From Verrucomicrobiota bacterium (lineage in GTDB: Bacteria > Verrucomicrobiota > Verrucomicrobiia > Opitutales > Opitutaceae): a DNA stretch of 64,000 bases. This document shows, one piece after another, positions 52,678 to 63,683 of this stretch. The DNA is taken from positions 124,001-188,000 of the forward strand of contig JACTNC010000019.1 of assembly GCA_014584295.1 (NCBI GenBank). Reading direction: 5' to 3'. The notes under the pieces are model-generated. The model was not told the origin of the DNA and searched no databases. It worked only from the letters and a program-made list of their open reading frames with translations. The position numbers were made by a program, and so were the translations under genes. The number at the start of each line of letters is the position of its first letter. Position 1 is the stretch's first letter.

Positions 52678-53670
52678 ATGCATGCAGCGCAGCTTGAATC
52701 GGACCTCCAGCCCATGGCAAACGGTCACACTTCCGTCCTGCTCGCCGAGGTGATCAGCCTGCTCGCGCCGCGCGTGGGTGGGCGTTATCTGGATTGCACG
52801 TTCGGCGGCGGAGGACACACGGAGGCGATTCTTGATTCTGCTGACGCCGTGAGTGTGGTGGCGTTTGACCGAGATCCGTCCGCGCAGGCACGCGCGCAGG
52901 CACTGGCATTGCGACATCCCGGCCGGTTCCGGCTGATCGATCGGGACTTCGGCACACTCGGCGAGTGGGAGGAATCGGGTTTTGACGGCATACTTTTCGA
53001 TCTCGGTGTGTCGTCGTTTCAACTTGATGATGCGGATCGCGGCTTCTCGTTTCGAACGGACGCCCCTGCGGACATGCGCATGGACACGCGCAGCGGTGTG
53101 CCTGCGGGCGTGTGGCTGGAGACGGCGACGGAGGAGATGCTGGTGCGCGCGGTAAGGGATTTTGGCGAAGAGCCGCACTGGCGGCGGGTCGTGCGCGCCT
53201 TGCAGGCAGCGCGTGGCACAGGGCGGCTGGCGCGCACTGCGAGCCTCGCCGAGGTGATTGCCGCTGCGATCCCGACGCGGGAACGTTTCACCTCCCGGAT
53301 CAATCCCGCCACCCGCACGTTTCAGGGAATTCGCATCGCGGTGAACGACGAACTCGGTGCGCTTGACCGTGCGTTGCCCGCTGCGTTCGAGCGGCTCGCA
53401 GATGGGGGTGTGCTTGCGATCATTTCCTTTCATTCGCTCGAGGACCGCCCGGTGAAACAGTTCTTCCGCGGACTCTGCGGGCAGCCCGTGAGCGAGCATG
53501 ACAATCGCCCGCAGGATCTGCGCACGAAGGTCGCCGAGCCGCTCACAAGACGCCCGATCGTCCCGTCGGAGCAGGAAGCCGCCGAAAATCCCCGCAGCCG
53601 CTCCGCAAGGCTGCGCGCCATCCGAAAACTCCCTTCAGCCCCCGCCGTCACACGCCATGAACAAGTCTGA
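52678..53670 (+). CDS. rsmH: 16S rRNA m4C1402 methyltransferase RsmH
   Basis: 330 residues. [13 protein letters not shown] start region, SAM motif [56 protein letters not shown] and [16 protein letters not shown] are all typical of RsmH. The start has GAGG seven bases upstream. The order mraZ-rsmH-ftsL is standard. It overlaps ftsL by 14 bases. Confidence 0.96.
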   Translation: MHAAQLESDLQPMANGHTSVLLAEVISLLAPRVGGRYLDCTFGGGGHTEAILDSADAVSVVAFDRDPSAQARAQALALRHPGRFRLIDRDFGTLGEWEESGFDGILFDLGVSSFQLDDADRGFSFRTDAPADMRMDTRSGVPAGVWLETATEEMLVRAVRDFGEEPHWRRVVRALQAARGTGRLARTASLAEVIAAAIPTRERFTSRINPATRTFQGIRIAVNDELGALDRALPAAFERLADGGVLAIISFHSLEDRPVKQFFRGLCGQPVSEHDNRPQDLRTKVAEPLTRRPIVPSEQEAAENPRSRSARLRAIRKLPSAPAVTRHEQV

Positions 53671-54061
53671 AAATCACGCCTTCATCAACCAGCTCCTCAT
53701 CTACACGCTTTGCATGATCTGCTTCAGCGGAGGAATCGGGCTAGGCACGGTCTGGTTGCGTCACCAGATTTCGGATACAGCCAATGTGGTCCGCCGTCTG
53801 GAGGCGCAGGTTGTGGAGACCGAGCGGCGGCTTGCAGACACACACATCCAGGTGGCGCGTGAGGAGACCTTCGAGAATCTCGCCCGGCGCAATGCCGAAT
53901 GGAAACTGGGGCTCGTCGCTCCGGTGGAGGCTCAGGTGCGCCGTGTGCTGGGGTCGCCCGAGCGCCGCCTTACGATCCTGCGCAATCGTGATCTCTACAA
54001 CCGTGACTCCGCCGTGGCTGGCAACTCGGTGGAAGCCAACCCCGGACGCATGAACCGCTGA
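53657..54061 (+). CDS. FtsL-like cell division protein
   Basis: 134 residues: short cytoplasmic lead, transmembrane helix (about 11-33, [20 protein letters not shown]), then a predicted coiled coil ([20 protein letters not shown] and more). Size, topology and position between rsmH and ftsI are those of FtsL, which is too divergent for sequence proof. FtsL joins FtsB/FtsQ at the divisome and activates FtsWI. Confidence 0.65.
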   Translation: MNKSENHAFINQLLIYTLCMICFSGGIGLGTVWLRHQISDTANVVRRLEAQVVETERRLADTHIQVAREETFENLARRNAEWKLGLVAPVEAQVRRVLGSPERRLTILRNRDLYNRDSAVAGNSVEANPGRMNR

Positions 54062-54065
54062 ATCC

Positions 54066-55934
54066 ATGGCGCGCGGCTTTGCCTCCAATTACCGGATAGT
54101 CCTGCTGAGCGCGGTTGTTGTCGTCGCGTTTGCCGGAATCGGTCTGCGCCTCGTGGATCTTCATGTGATCGATCGCGAACGGCTGACGCGTTATGTCGAC
54201 AAGGCGCGTCGGCAGGTTGTCGTGGAGAAGGCGCGTCGGGGTGACATCCTGGATTCCCACGGTCAGATTCTTGCGACTTCGCGTCCGCTGATAGTGGTGG
54301 GTGTGGATCCGCAGGTCGCGCGCCCTGAGGATGAGGAGCGCTGGCCCGAACTTGCCCGCCTGCTCAAGCTGCCTCTCGCGACCGTGGCGACTGCGTTCCG
54401 CACGCGGAATCGTGTGGTATCGCGTTTGAATAGAGTTGCCTCCCAGTCCGATGCAGGAGGCAGCGGAGATGAGCCCGCGGATGATGGTGAGGGCTCAGAG
54501 GTGCGCTGGGTAAAGCTGAGCGACACCGTGGACGAACCGACCTACGACCGCATCATGGCGCTCGGGATAAAGGGAGTTTATGCTCCGCCAAAAAGCTACA
54601 CCCGCGCCTATCCGAACAACGAGCTTGCTGCACACGTGATCGGGTATGTGAACAAGCAGAATGTCCCGGTGCAGGGCATCGAACGCTGGGCTGACTTCTA
54701 CCTGCGCGGCCAGGATGGCTGGCGCGAATCGGAGAAGGATGGGAAGCGGAGGGAACTCCCGCAGTTCCGCACGCGGGAGGTTCCCGCGACCCAGGGGTAC
54801 ACGGTGGTGCTCTCGATCGACTCCTTCGTGCAGCACATGGCTGAGGAGGAACTGGCCCACATCATGGCCAACTACCATCCGCTGAAGGCGACGATCATCG
54901 TGAGTGATGCCAACTCGGGCTTCATCCTTGCGATGGCGAATGCGCCGACCTTCAACCTGAACGACTACAACAAGCTGTCCGCTGATGAAATGAAGAGCTT
55001 GGACAACGTTGCGGTCGCCAACATTCTTGAGCCCGGTTCCACGTTCAAGATCGTTGCGGCGTCGGGTGTGCTCAACGACGGCAAGGTCAACCTCACGCAG
55101 CGCTTTGACTGCAGTCTGGAACGAATCGACTATCGCGGGAAGTCGATAGACATGCCTGGGGAGGCGCACCGGTTTGATCATCCGCTGACGCTGACGGAGA
55201 TCGTATCGCATTCATCCAACAAGGGAGCCGCGCAACTCGGCATGATCCTCGGCGAGCAGCGCATGTGGGAGTATGCGAAGGCGTTTGGTTTCGGTGAGTA
55301 CACGGGGTTCCCTGCGATATATCCGGAGTCTCGTGGCAGGCTTTCCAACTACACCACGTGGCGGGGGACGGACATCACCCGCATTCCCATGGGACACGGA
55401 GTGGCGGCGACACCGCTGCAGATCCACTATGCGATGGGCGTGATTGCAAGTGGCGGCGAACTGCTTCGGCCCCAGATCGTTCGCGAGGTGCGCGATGCCC
55501 GCGGCGAGGTGCTCTACGCGTTTGTGAGGTCAGTGCGGCGCCGGGTGATTGAGACGTCCACGGCGAAGACAGTTGCGCAGATGCTTCATCGGGTTACCCT
55601 TCCGGGTGAAGGCACCGCACAGGACGCAGCGATTCCGCAGTTTGAAGTCGCGGGGAAAACCGGGACCACCCAGAAGCTCATCGACGGGCACTATTCCACC
55701 CAGCACCACATCGGTTCGTTTGTTGGATTCTTTCCTGCGAGCCGACCCGAGGTTGTCATCTCCGTGTTTGTCGACGATGGGCAGATGCCTCCGGGCAAGC
55801 TCAACTACGGGAGCGCGGTCGCGGTTCCGAGTTTCCGGCGCATCGGCGAAAAACTTGCGCAGTATCTCCGCATCACCCCGGTTGCCTCGGCTTCCGTCAG
55901 ACCCCTGTTCGCGCTTGAAGGAGGTCACCGGTGA
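54066..55934 (+). CDS. ftsI: Penicillin-binding protein, peptidoglycan D,D-transpeptidase FtsI
   Basis: 622 residues. N-terminal transmembrane helix (about 9-28), dimerisation region with RGDILDSHGQILATS, and transpeptidase domain: Ser325-x-x-Lys328 in EPGSTFKI, Ser383-Ser-Asn385 in SHSSNKG, and Lys531-Thr-Gly in AGKTGTTQK. Septal crosslinking with FtsW. An acidic insert (about 130-145, GGSGDEPADDGEG) lies in the pedestal. The GTG/TGA overlap at its end may couple it to murE. Confidence 0.95.
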   Translation: MARGFASNYRIVLLSAVVVVAFAGIGLRLVDLHVIDRERLTRYVDKARRQVVVEKARRGDILDSHGQILATSRPLIVVGVDPQVARPEDEERWPELARLLKLPLATVATAFRTRNRVVSRLNRVASQSDAGGSGDEPADDGEGSEVRWVKLSDTVDEPTYDRIMALGIKGVYAPPKSYTRAYPNNELAAHVIGYVNKQNVPVQGIERWADFYLRGQDGWRESEKDGKRRELPQFRTREVPATQGYTVVLSIDSFVQHMAEEELAHIMANYHPLKATIIVSDANSGFILAMANAPTFNLNDYNKLSADEMKSLDNVAVANILEPGSTFKIVAASGVLNDGKVNLTQRFDCSLERIDYRGKSIDMPGEAHRFDHPLTLTEIVSHSSNKGAAQLGMILGEQRMWEYAKAFGFGEYTGFPAIYPESRGRLSNYTTWRGTDITRIPMGHGVAATPLQIHYAMGVIASGGELLRPQIVREVRDARGEVLYAFVRSVRRRVIETSTAKTVAQMLHRVTLPGEGTAQDAAIPQFEVAGKTGTTQKLIDGHYSTQHHIGSFVGFFPASRPEVVISVFVDDGQMPPGKLNYGSAVAVPSFRRIGEKLAQYLRITPVASASVRPLFALEGGHR

Positions 55935-56044
55935 TCGGCTATCTCACCTTCAATCCGGCGTTGATCCATGCCTTTCGTCCGCGCGTCCCGGCACTCGCCG
56001 GCCGTGCGCCTCGGGAGAAGGAGATTGCAGGACGCATTTTTAAA

Positions 56045-57523
56045 ATGGCACCCAAACTATCCGAATTGTTCACCGACGAAAATGTCGTGGCTGTGCGGGG
56101 AACGCTGGACCGCCCGGTTTCAGGCCTGGCGATGGACAGCAGGCGTGTCGTTCCCGGACAGGTCTTCTTTGCGCTCGCGGGGTACCGCGCCGATGGGGCG
56201 CAATTTGTGGATGAAGCCATCAATCGCGGTGCGGTGGCGGTCGTCACGACGCGCATCCCGACGACGACTCCCTCGAAAGTCACCTTTATCCAAGTGACTG
56301 ATCCCAGGATCACGCTCGCGAAGGTTTCCCGGGCGTTCTACCGGTTTCCGGATCGCGACATGGAAGTCGTTGGTGTGACGGGGACCAACGGCAAGACCAC
56401 CGTGACATACCTGATCAAGCACCTGCTGGAAGGAGATCGGCGCGTGGGAATGCTTGGTACGGTCAACTATGATCTCGGAGGGAGAACGGTTCCTTCATTC
56501 AAGACCACGCCGGAGTCGCTGGACACCTTTGGCATGCTGGCGCAGATGCGCGATGCAGGCTGCAGGCAGGCTGTGATGGAGGTCAGTTCGCATGGCATCG
56601 ACCAGAAACGCGTGCTTGGGCTCCAGTTTGGGGCGGTCGTGTTCACCAATCTCACCCGCGACCACCTGGACTACCACAAGACTCTCGAGAGCTATTTCGA
56701 GGTGAAGGCGCGCCTCTTCAATGGCAAGGGTGGCGCAGCGCCGCGGGTCGCGATCGTGAATCTCGATGATCCCTACGGAGCTGCGCTGCTGTCCCAGGTT
56801 CCGACCGGTGTGCGCAAGGTGACATTCGGTGAGGACCCGCGTGCGGATGTCCGTGCGGAGAATGTGGTGTTGGATTTTCGCAGCACGTCATTCACCCTCG
56901 TCTGGCCCGGCGGAAGCATCCGCGTGGAATCCGGTCTGATCGGCCGGTACAATGTCAGCAATCTGCTCGCTGCCCTGGCGACCGTGTGGGCTATGGGCGG
57001 CAATCCGGGGGAGCTGCTTGAGAAGATCCGGGCCTTTCGCGGGGTGCCGGGGCGCATGGAGCGGATTGATGAAGGCCAGGATTTCAACGTGCTGGTGGAC
57101 TACGCCCATACCGATGATGCGCTGCGCAATGCGCTGGGCATGCTCCGCGCGATCACTCCAGGCCGGCTTCTCGTGGTTTTCGGATGCGGCGGAAATCGCG
57201 ACCGCACCAAGCGGCCGCTGATGGTGAAGGCGGTTCAGGAGTTTGCGGACTTCGCCTTTGCCACCGCAGACAATCCGCGCGGCGAGGCGCTGACCCAGAT
57301 TTTCGATGACATGAAGGCGGGAATGACGGAGCCCGGAAAGATGGCTTGGATCGATGACCGCAGGAGGGCGATCAGTCTGGCGCTCGACATGGCCCGGCCG
57401 GGCGACAGCCTGCTCATCGCGGGCAAAGGGCACGAAAGCTACCAGGAGTTTGCCGATACCGTGATTCCTTTTGATGACCGGCAGGTCACCCGTGAACTGA
57501 TCGGAATCAAGGCGATCAAATAG
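56045..57523 (+). CDS. murE: UDP-MurNAc-L-Ala-D-Glu ligase MurE (meso-diaminopimelate type)
   Basis: 492 residues. ATP-site GTNGKT (113-118) after VVGVTGTNG; EVSSHGI; YAHTDDALRNAL; and DNPR (409-412) in ATADNPRGEAL, the motif selecting meso-diaminopimelate. So the wall is probably DAP type. Start uncertain: a GTG at 55931, overlapping the ftsI stop, would add 38 residues (FNPALIHAFRPRVP...) unlike other MurE proteins; the ATG at 56045 gives the usual PKLSELFTDENV start. Confidence 0.95.
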   Translation: MAPKLSELFTDENVVAVRGTLDRPVSGLAMDSRRVVPGQVFFALAGYRADGAQFVDEAINRGAVAVVTTRIPTTTPSKVTFIQVTDPRITLAKVSRAFYRFPDRDMEVVGVTGTNGKTTVTYLIKHLLEGDRRVGMLGTVNYDLGGRTVPSFKTTPESLDTFGMLAQMRDAGCRQAVMEVSSHGIDQKRVLGLQFGAVVFTNLTRDHLDYHKTLESYFEVKARLFNGKGGAAPRVAIVNLDDPYGAALLSQVPTGVRKVTFGEDPRADVRAENVVLDFRSTSFTLVWPGGSIRVESGLIGRYNVSNLLAALATVWAMGGNPGELLEKIRAFRGVPGRMERIDEGQDFNVLVDYAHTDDALRNALGMLRAITPGRLLVVFGCGGNRDRTKRPLMVKAVQEFADFAFATADNPRGEALTQIFDDMKAGMTEPGKMAWIDDRRRAISLALDMARPGDSLLIAGKGHESYQEFADTVIPFDDRQVTRELIGIKAIK

Positions 57524-57559
57524 GAGTTACCAGGAATCTCACGGCGCACCCATCTCGTC

Positions 57560-58933
<1,374 letters not shown>

Positions 58934-58943
58934 GCCCATTGTC

Positions 58944-60062
58944 ATGCTGAGCTATCTCTCAGAATTCGAATCCACCTTTGGTCCGCTGCGCCTTTTGCGC
59001 TTCATCACATTCCGCACGCTTCTCGCGGCGATGATCGCGCTGGTCATCGGCTTCGCGATCGGACCGTGGCTGATCCGGCGGCTGAAGAGGCTGAAGTATG
59101 GCCAGCACTATGACGACGACCGGGTTGGCGACCTTGCCCATAGATTCGACAAGAAGAACACACCCACGATGGGAGGATTGATGATATTCCTGGCGGTCTT
59201 CGTCAGCACGATCCTTTGCGCGACGCCGAATGTCTGGGTCGGCGTCGCCCTCTTCGTCTACGCGGCGCTCACAGCGGTGGGATTCAAGGACGACTACCTC
59301 AAGGTCGTGCGCAGGAACCGCGATGGCATTTCCTCGCGTGAGAAACTTTTCTGGCAGACGCTGGTGACGGCGATCGCGCTCGCGGTGCTGATCCTTCATC
59401 CGATGAGTGCGGGCAAGATCCGCGAGCTTTGGATCCCCTTCGTGAAGTTTCCGGTTCTTGTTGGGATTCCAGTGCTCCTCCTCTTTGTCCTGATGTTCTT
59501 CTGGGTGGTGGGGTTTTCCAATGCAATCAACCTGACCGATGGGCTCGACGGTCTGGCGATCGGCTGCACGATCACGGTGGCTCTCGTGTACGGCATAATG
59601 GCCTATGCGGCAGGCAATGCACGAATTGCGGATTATCTCCTGATCAGCTTTGTGCCGGGGACCGGGGAACTCGCGGTCGTTTGTGGTGCGCTGGTCGGGG
59701 CAGGAATGGCCTTCCTGTGGTACAACTCTCATCCCGCTGAACTTTTCATGGGAGATACCGGATCGCTGGCCTTGGGTGGGCTTATTGGCATGATTGCGTT
59801 CATGGTCCAGCAACCGCTGACGCTCGCGATTGTCGGCGGCGTGTTTGTCGTGGAGGCCGTTTCGGTGATGATTCAGGTGAGCGTCTTCAAGGTCACCAAA
59901 CGGCGCAGCCCGAGCGGGCAGGGCAGGCGGGTGTTCCTCATGGCTCCGCTGCATCATCACTTTCAAAAGAAGGGCTGGCCGGAGACAAAGGTGGTTCTCC
60001 GATTCTGGATTGTATCACTCCTTTGCGCGCTGGTCGGCCTTGGCACCCTGAAGCTCCGCTAA
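58944..60062 (+). CDS. mraY: Phospho-MurNAc-pentapeptide transferase MraY
   Basis: 372 residues, ten transmembrane helices. Family motifs: RFDKKNTPTMGGLMIFLAVF, FKDDYLKVVRRNRDGISSRE with the Asp pair, VGFSNAINLTDGLDGLAIG and FMGDTGSLALGGLIGM; C-terminal HHHFQKKGWPETKVVLRFWI. It makes lipid I from undecaprenyl phosphate. An earlier in-frame start at 58896 overlaps murF and is not used; ATG at 58944 gives MLSYLSEFEST. Confidence 0.96.
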   Translation: MLSYLSEFESTFGPLRLLRFITFRTLLAAMIALVIGFAIGPWLIRRLKRLKYGQHYDDDRVGDLAHRFDKKNTPTMGGLMIFLAVFVSTILCATPNVWVGVALFVYAALTAVGFKDDYLKVVRRNRDGISSREKLFWQTLVTAIALAVLILHPMSAGKIRELWIPFVKFPVLVGIPVLLLFVLMFFWVVGFSNAINLTDGLDGLAIGCTITVALVYGIMAYAAGNARIADYLLISFVPGTGELAVVCGALVGAGMAFLWYNSHPAELFMGDTGSLALGGLIGMIAFMVQQPLTLAIVGGVFVVEAVSVMIQVSVFKVTKRRSPSGQGRRVFLMAPLHHHFQKKGWPETKVVLRFWIVSLLCALVGLGTLKLR

Positions 60063-60077
60063 ACCTCCCGCTCCACG

Positions 60078-61343
60078 ATGCTTGTTTCCCCTCCATTCAT
60101 GATCCCCCTGCTGAAGAGCCCGGTTGCGGTTCTTGGCGGCGGCGTGAGCGGGAGCGGGGTGCTTGCGCTGCTTAAATCGCTGGGTGCCGAGGGGGTGCTT
60201 TTTGACGAAAAGACGGCCCGAAGTGATTTCGGCGCGGTGCCGATGAGCACCTACCGCCTGGTCATTTTTTCACCGGGTTTCAGGCCGGATCACCCTTGGC
60301 TTGTCCGGGCAAGGGGCGGCGGACTCGTGTGTCTCGGAGAACTGGATTTCGCGTCACTCTTTTGGCGTGGGTCGGTGATCGCAATCACCGGAACGAATGG
60401 GAAAACCACACTGACGGAGTTTCTGACTCACGCGCTGCGGCTGGCTGGCCGTGATGCTGCGGCAACGGGCAATGTCGGCCATTCGTTCTCGCGGCTTGTT
60501 GCGGAGAGGGGTGGTGGTGCGCCGGACTCGGTGGCGGTGTGTGAAGTCAGTTCCTTCCAGGCAGAGCCCTTTCAGGTGTTTCGAGCGGATGCGGCGATCT
60601 GGACCAATTTCGCGGAGGACCACCTTGAACGGCATGCGGACATGCAGGCCTATTTCATGGCGAAATGGCGACTGTTTGAGCGCACGGTCGGCGGAGAGGT
60701 GTATGCGGGATCGAGTGTTCAGTCGTGGGCGGCCCAGTTCGGTCAGACGTTGCCCGCCAGTGCCTGTGTTACGACCCTTGGGCAGCCGGGTGATGTGCTC
60801 TTGCGACACACGGTTTTTGACGAATACCCGCAGCGAGAAAACTTCCTTCTCGCGGCCGCGTGGTGGCGGGGCTCCGGAATGAGAGAGAGTACCTTATACG
60901 CTGCCGCGCAATCGTTTATAATTGGACCCCACCGCTTGTCCAAAGTGGCCGAGCGTGCGGGCGTTTCCTGGTGGAACGACTCAAAAGCAACCAACTTTCA
61001 CGCGACCGAGGCGGCGCTGGAGCAATTTCGCTCCCCAGTCATCATGATCCTGGGCGGAAAGGCTAAGGGTGGCGACATCGCTGCATTTGCCTCCCGAATT
61101 GCGCCGAAAGTGAAGCATGCGTTCCTTCTTGGGGAAACGGCGCCGATTCTGGCGGGCGCACTTCGAGATCTCAAGGTATCCCATTCCCTGGCGGTCAGTT
61201 TGTCAGCATGCGTGGCCGGCGCGGCTGCGGCGGCAGTCGCAGGAGATCACGTTGTCCTCAGCCCGGGGTTCTCCAGCCTCGATCAGTTTCGGGGATACGA
61301 TGATCGTGGGCGCCAGTTTGAAGACCTTGTGAGCAACCTGTGA
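60078..61343 (+). CDS. murD: UDP-MurNAc-L-Ala D-glutamate ligase MurD
   Basis: 421 residues. UDP site VAVLGGGVSGSGVLALL, ATP loop GTNGKTTL (from 105), EVSSFQAEPFQVF, NFAEDHLERHADMQAYFMAK, WNDSKATNFHATEAALEQF, GGKAKGGDIAAF and LSPGFSSLDQFRGYDDRG. All are MurD features. Start MLVSPPFM at 60078 or MIPLLKSP at 60099; the longer is listed. Slightly short for MurD (about 440). Confidence 0.94.
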   Translation: MLVSPPFMIPLLKSPVAVLGGGVSGSGVLALLKSLGAEGVLFDEKTARSDFGAVPMSTYRLVIFSPGFRPDHPWLVRARGGGLVCLGELDFASLFWRGSVIAITGTNGKTTLTEFLTHALRLAGRDAAATGNVGHSFSRLVAERGGGAPDSVAVCEVSSFQAEPFQVFRADAAIWTNFAEDHLERHADMQAYFMAKWRLFERTVGGEVYAGSSVQSWAAQFGQTLPASACVTTLGQPGDVLLRHTVFDEYPQRENFLLAAAWWRGSGMRESTLYAAAQSFIIGPHRLSKVAERAGVSWWNDSKATNFHATEAALEQFRSPVIMILGGKAKGGDIAAFASRIAPKVKHAFLLGETAPILAGALRDLKVSHSLAVSLSACVAGAAAAAVAGDHVVLSPGFSSLDQFRGYDDRGRQFEDLVSNL

Positions 61344-61396
61344 ATAATTCTGTTTTTAGATAGCCTCCTCTCTCCATTCCAACCACATTTTTCCCA

Positions 61397-62455
61397 ATGA
61401 AAATTCTGCACATTTTTGGTGCGGTCGTCGCTGTTCACCTCGCCGTATTTCTCGTCATTTTTGCGGTGCCGGGCTGCCGCACAACAGGCAAGTCCCCTGC
61501 CTCATCTTCATCCTCAGCCGAGAGCTCGTCGGCTGCAGTATCGCCCGTCGAAACGTCGCCCTTGGCAACCGCAACGGAGGGCGCCTCGCCGGTAGTGGCC
61601 TATGCGGCACCCACCTCGGTGCGCTTCAGTCCGACCCGCCCCGGCACGGCGGAGGCTGTTGCAGCGGCTCCGGCGTCGGCGGTCACAAACGCCAAGCCTG
61701 CCACGACCTATTTGGTAACCCGCGGAGACAGCCTGTGGTCCATCGCGAAGAAACATGGCATCACCGTCGCCGAACTGAGCAAGGCAAACAATCTCCGATC
61801 GAATGCCGCGCTGCAGATCGGGCAGAAGCTGACGATTCCGGCGGCCACCGCTGTGTCGCATGCCGCGGCGTCCGCCGGTGGTGCGGATCAGACGGGGCCG
61901 GTCCACGTTGTGAAAAGCGGCGAGACCCTCGGACAGATTGCGCGGATGCACGGTACGACCGTCAATACCCTCAAGCGCATGAACAAGCTGTCGGGCGACA
62001 TGGTTCGACCTGGGAAGGTGCTGCTGCTCCCGGAGGGCTCCGTCTCCTCCATGGATGTGGCTCCCGCCGTCAAAGCCACTCCATCGACTTCCTCTCGTGG
62101 ATCCAATCCCGTGAAACATGCGGTACAGCCGAACGAAACCCTTGGTGCGATTGCGCGCCGCTATGGAATCAGCGTCGGCGAGCTTGTGACGGCGAACAAT
62201 ATCCAGGATCCGTCAAGGATTCGATTTGGTCAGGAACTGATCATCCCCGGCTGGAGTGCGCCGAAGTCCGCTTCAGCGCCGGCGGAAACTAAACCCGCTG
62301 CGCAGCCCGAGCCGGCGCCCATCACGCCCGCGGAGCAGGCATCGCCGCTCACGCCGGTGGCCGAGCCGGCGGCTCAAAACAATTCGCAGATCCCGATAAT
62401 CAAGATCGAGGATCCGTCGCGCACCTCCACTCCGGAAAGCCGCCCAGCTCCATGA
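61397..62455 (+). CDS. Triple-LysM envelope protein inside the dcw cluster
   Basis: 352 residues. N-terminal hydrophobic segment (about 5-24) ending in VPGC, a possible lipobox; a Ser/Ala linker; three LysM domains at about 105-150 (YLVTRGDSLWSIAKKHGITV), 170-214 (HVVKSGETLGQIARMHGTTV) and 241-285 (HAVQPNETLGAIARRYGISV); a Pro/Ala-rich tail. LysM binds peptidoglycan GlcNAc. No peptidase domain is present. Its place between murD and ftsW is not in the standard dcw order and suggests a role at the septum or during wall synthesis (inference). Confidence 0.85.
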   Translation: MKILHIFGAVVAVHLAVFLVIFAVPGCRTTGKSPASSSSSAESSSAAVSPVETSPLATATEGASPVVAYAAPTSVRFSPTRPGTAEAVAAAPASAVTNAKPATTYLVTRGDSLWSIAKKHGITVAELSKANNLRSNAALQIGQKLTIPAATAVSHAAASAGGADQTGPVHVVKSGETLGQIARMHGTTVNTLKRMNKLSGDMVRPGKVLLLPEGSVSSMDVAPAVKATPSTSSRGSNPVKHAVQPNETLGAIARRYGISVGELVTANNIQDPSRIRFGQELIIPGWSAPKSASAPAETKPAAQPEPAPITPAEQASPLTPVAEPAAQNNSQIPIIKIEDPSRTSTPESRPAP

Positions 62456-62510
62456 ACTGAGCCCTGAGTCTGATTTCCGGAATGCCGGTCCCTTTTTCAG
62501 ATAACCCTCG

Positions 62511-63683
62511 ATGCCGTCCACTCCCCAAGCGCGCTCTCACGATCACTCCCGCGGAATTCTGTCACTTACTCCCGCGACATTGATTGTGGTGTGCGCGATA
62601 GCGCTTACCTTTCTCGGGCTCACCGTGCTTTTCAGTGCCAGTGTGTCCTTCAAGCAGGGGCCCTTTTTCTACCTTGGGAAGCAACTGGTCGGCGTCGTGA
62701 TGGCGGCCGGACTTTGCGTCATCGTGAGCAGGATCGACCTCGAACTGAGCCGCCGCTATGTCTGGGTCATTGGAGGCCTCGCGATTCTGGCGCTCATCCT
62801 CGTGCTGCTGCCCGGACTGGGAATAACGGTCAAGGGGAGCCGCCGGTGGCTGGGAATTGGCAGCTTGCGCCTGCAGGTTTCCGAATTCGCAAAACTGGCA
62901 ATGGTGGTCTGCGTGGCGCATTACCTGGCGTCAAATCAGACTCGAATCACCGAATTTCGCAGGGGATACCTCGTTCCGCTCCTGATGATCGGCGCCTTTG
63001 CAGGATTGATCCTGCTCGAGCCGGATTTTGGCACCGCGGCGCTCACGGTGGCCGTGGGTCTGCTGATGATGTTTCTTGCGGGTGCACGCTGGGCGCATGT
63101 GCTTCCCACCGTGGCGATGGCTGCGATCGGATTCGCGGTGATGGTGATGCACAATCCCAATCGCCTGCGACGCTTCGTCGCCTTTCTCGATGTCGAGGGA
63201 AACAAGCAGGAGGGCACCTATCAGCTCTATCAGTCGCTGGCCGCTTTTGCGGTCGGGGGCACCGAAGGCGCGGGACTCGGCCAGGGACGCCAGCAGATGA
63301 ATTTCCTCCCTGAAGCGCATACGGATTTTGTGTTCGCTGTTGTCGGTGAGGAGCTCGGTCTCTGGTTTACGCTCGGAGTGGTGGCGGTGTTCTTGATTCT
63401 GTTCATTGCCGGACTGATTCACCTGCGCCGTGCGCCGAATCTGTTTCAATACCTGCTGGTGGCTGGGGCTCTGCTCCTGATCACTCTTCAGGCGGTGATC
63501 AACCTGGGGGTTGTCACGGGGATTTTTCCCACGAAGGGGATGTCTCTGCCGTTCATCAGTGCCGGGCTTTCCAATCTCATGCTGATGGGGCTCCTGCTCG
63601 GCATCCTGACAAACACGCAGCGATCCTGGGTGAGGCCAACCTGGGCGCGCGGATCCCGCGGATTGGAGGAGGTTGCATCTTGA
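62511..63683 (+). CDS. ftsW: SEDS-family cell division protein FtsW
   Basis: 390 residues, about ten transmembrane helices. SEDS motifs: SRRWLGIGSLRLQVSEFAKL, LLLEPDFGTAA-like stretch ILLEPDFGTAALT with the catalytic-loop Asp, FLPEAHTDFVFAVVGEELG, and TKGMSLPFISAGLSNLML. The last normally reads LPxxSYGGSS; here AGLSN replaces GGSS. It is the septal glycosyltransferase partner of FtsI. murG overlaps its stop by four bases. Confidence 0.93.
   Translation: MPSTPQARSHDHSRGILSLTPATLIVVCAIALTFLGLTVLFSASVSFKQGPFFYLGKQLVGVVMAAGLCVIVSRIDLELSRRYVWVIGGLAILALILVLLPGLGITVKGSRRWLGIGSLRLQVSEFAKLAMVVCVAHYLASNQTRITEFRRGYLVPLLMIGAFAGLILLEPDFGTAALTVAVGLLMMFLAGARWAHVLPTVAMAAIGFAVMVMHNPNRLRRFVAFLDVEGNKQEGTYQLYQSLAAFAVGGTEGAGLGQGRQQMNFLPEAHTDFVFAVVGEELGLWFTLGVVAVFLILFIAGLIHLRRAPNLFQYLLVAGALLLITLQAVINLGVVTGIFPTKGMSLPFISAGLSNLMLMGLLLGILTNTQRSWVRPTWARGSRGLEEVAS

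Noticed and set aside
58959-59966. 335-codon open frame antisense to mraY
   Set aside because: Charged His/Glu/Arg-rich reading complementary to membrane helices; a shadow.
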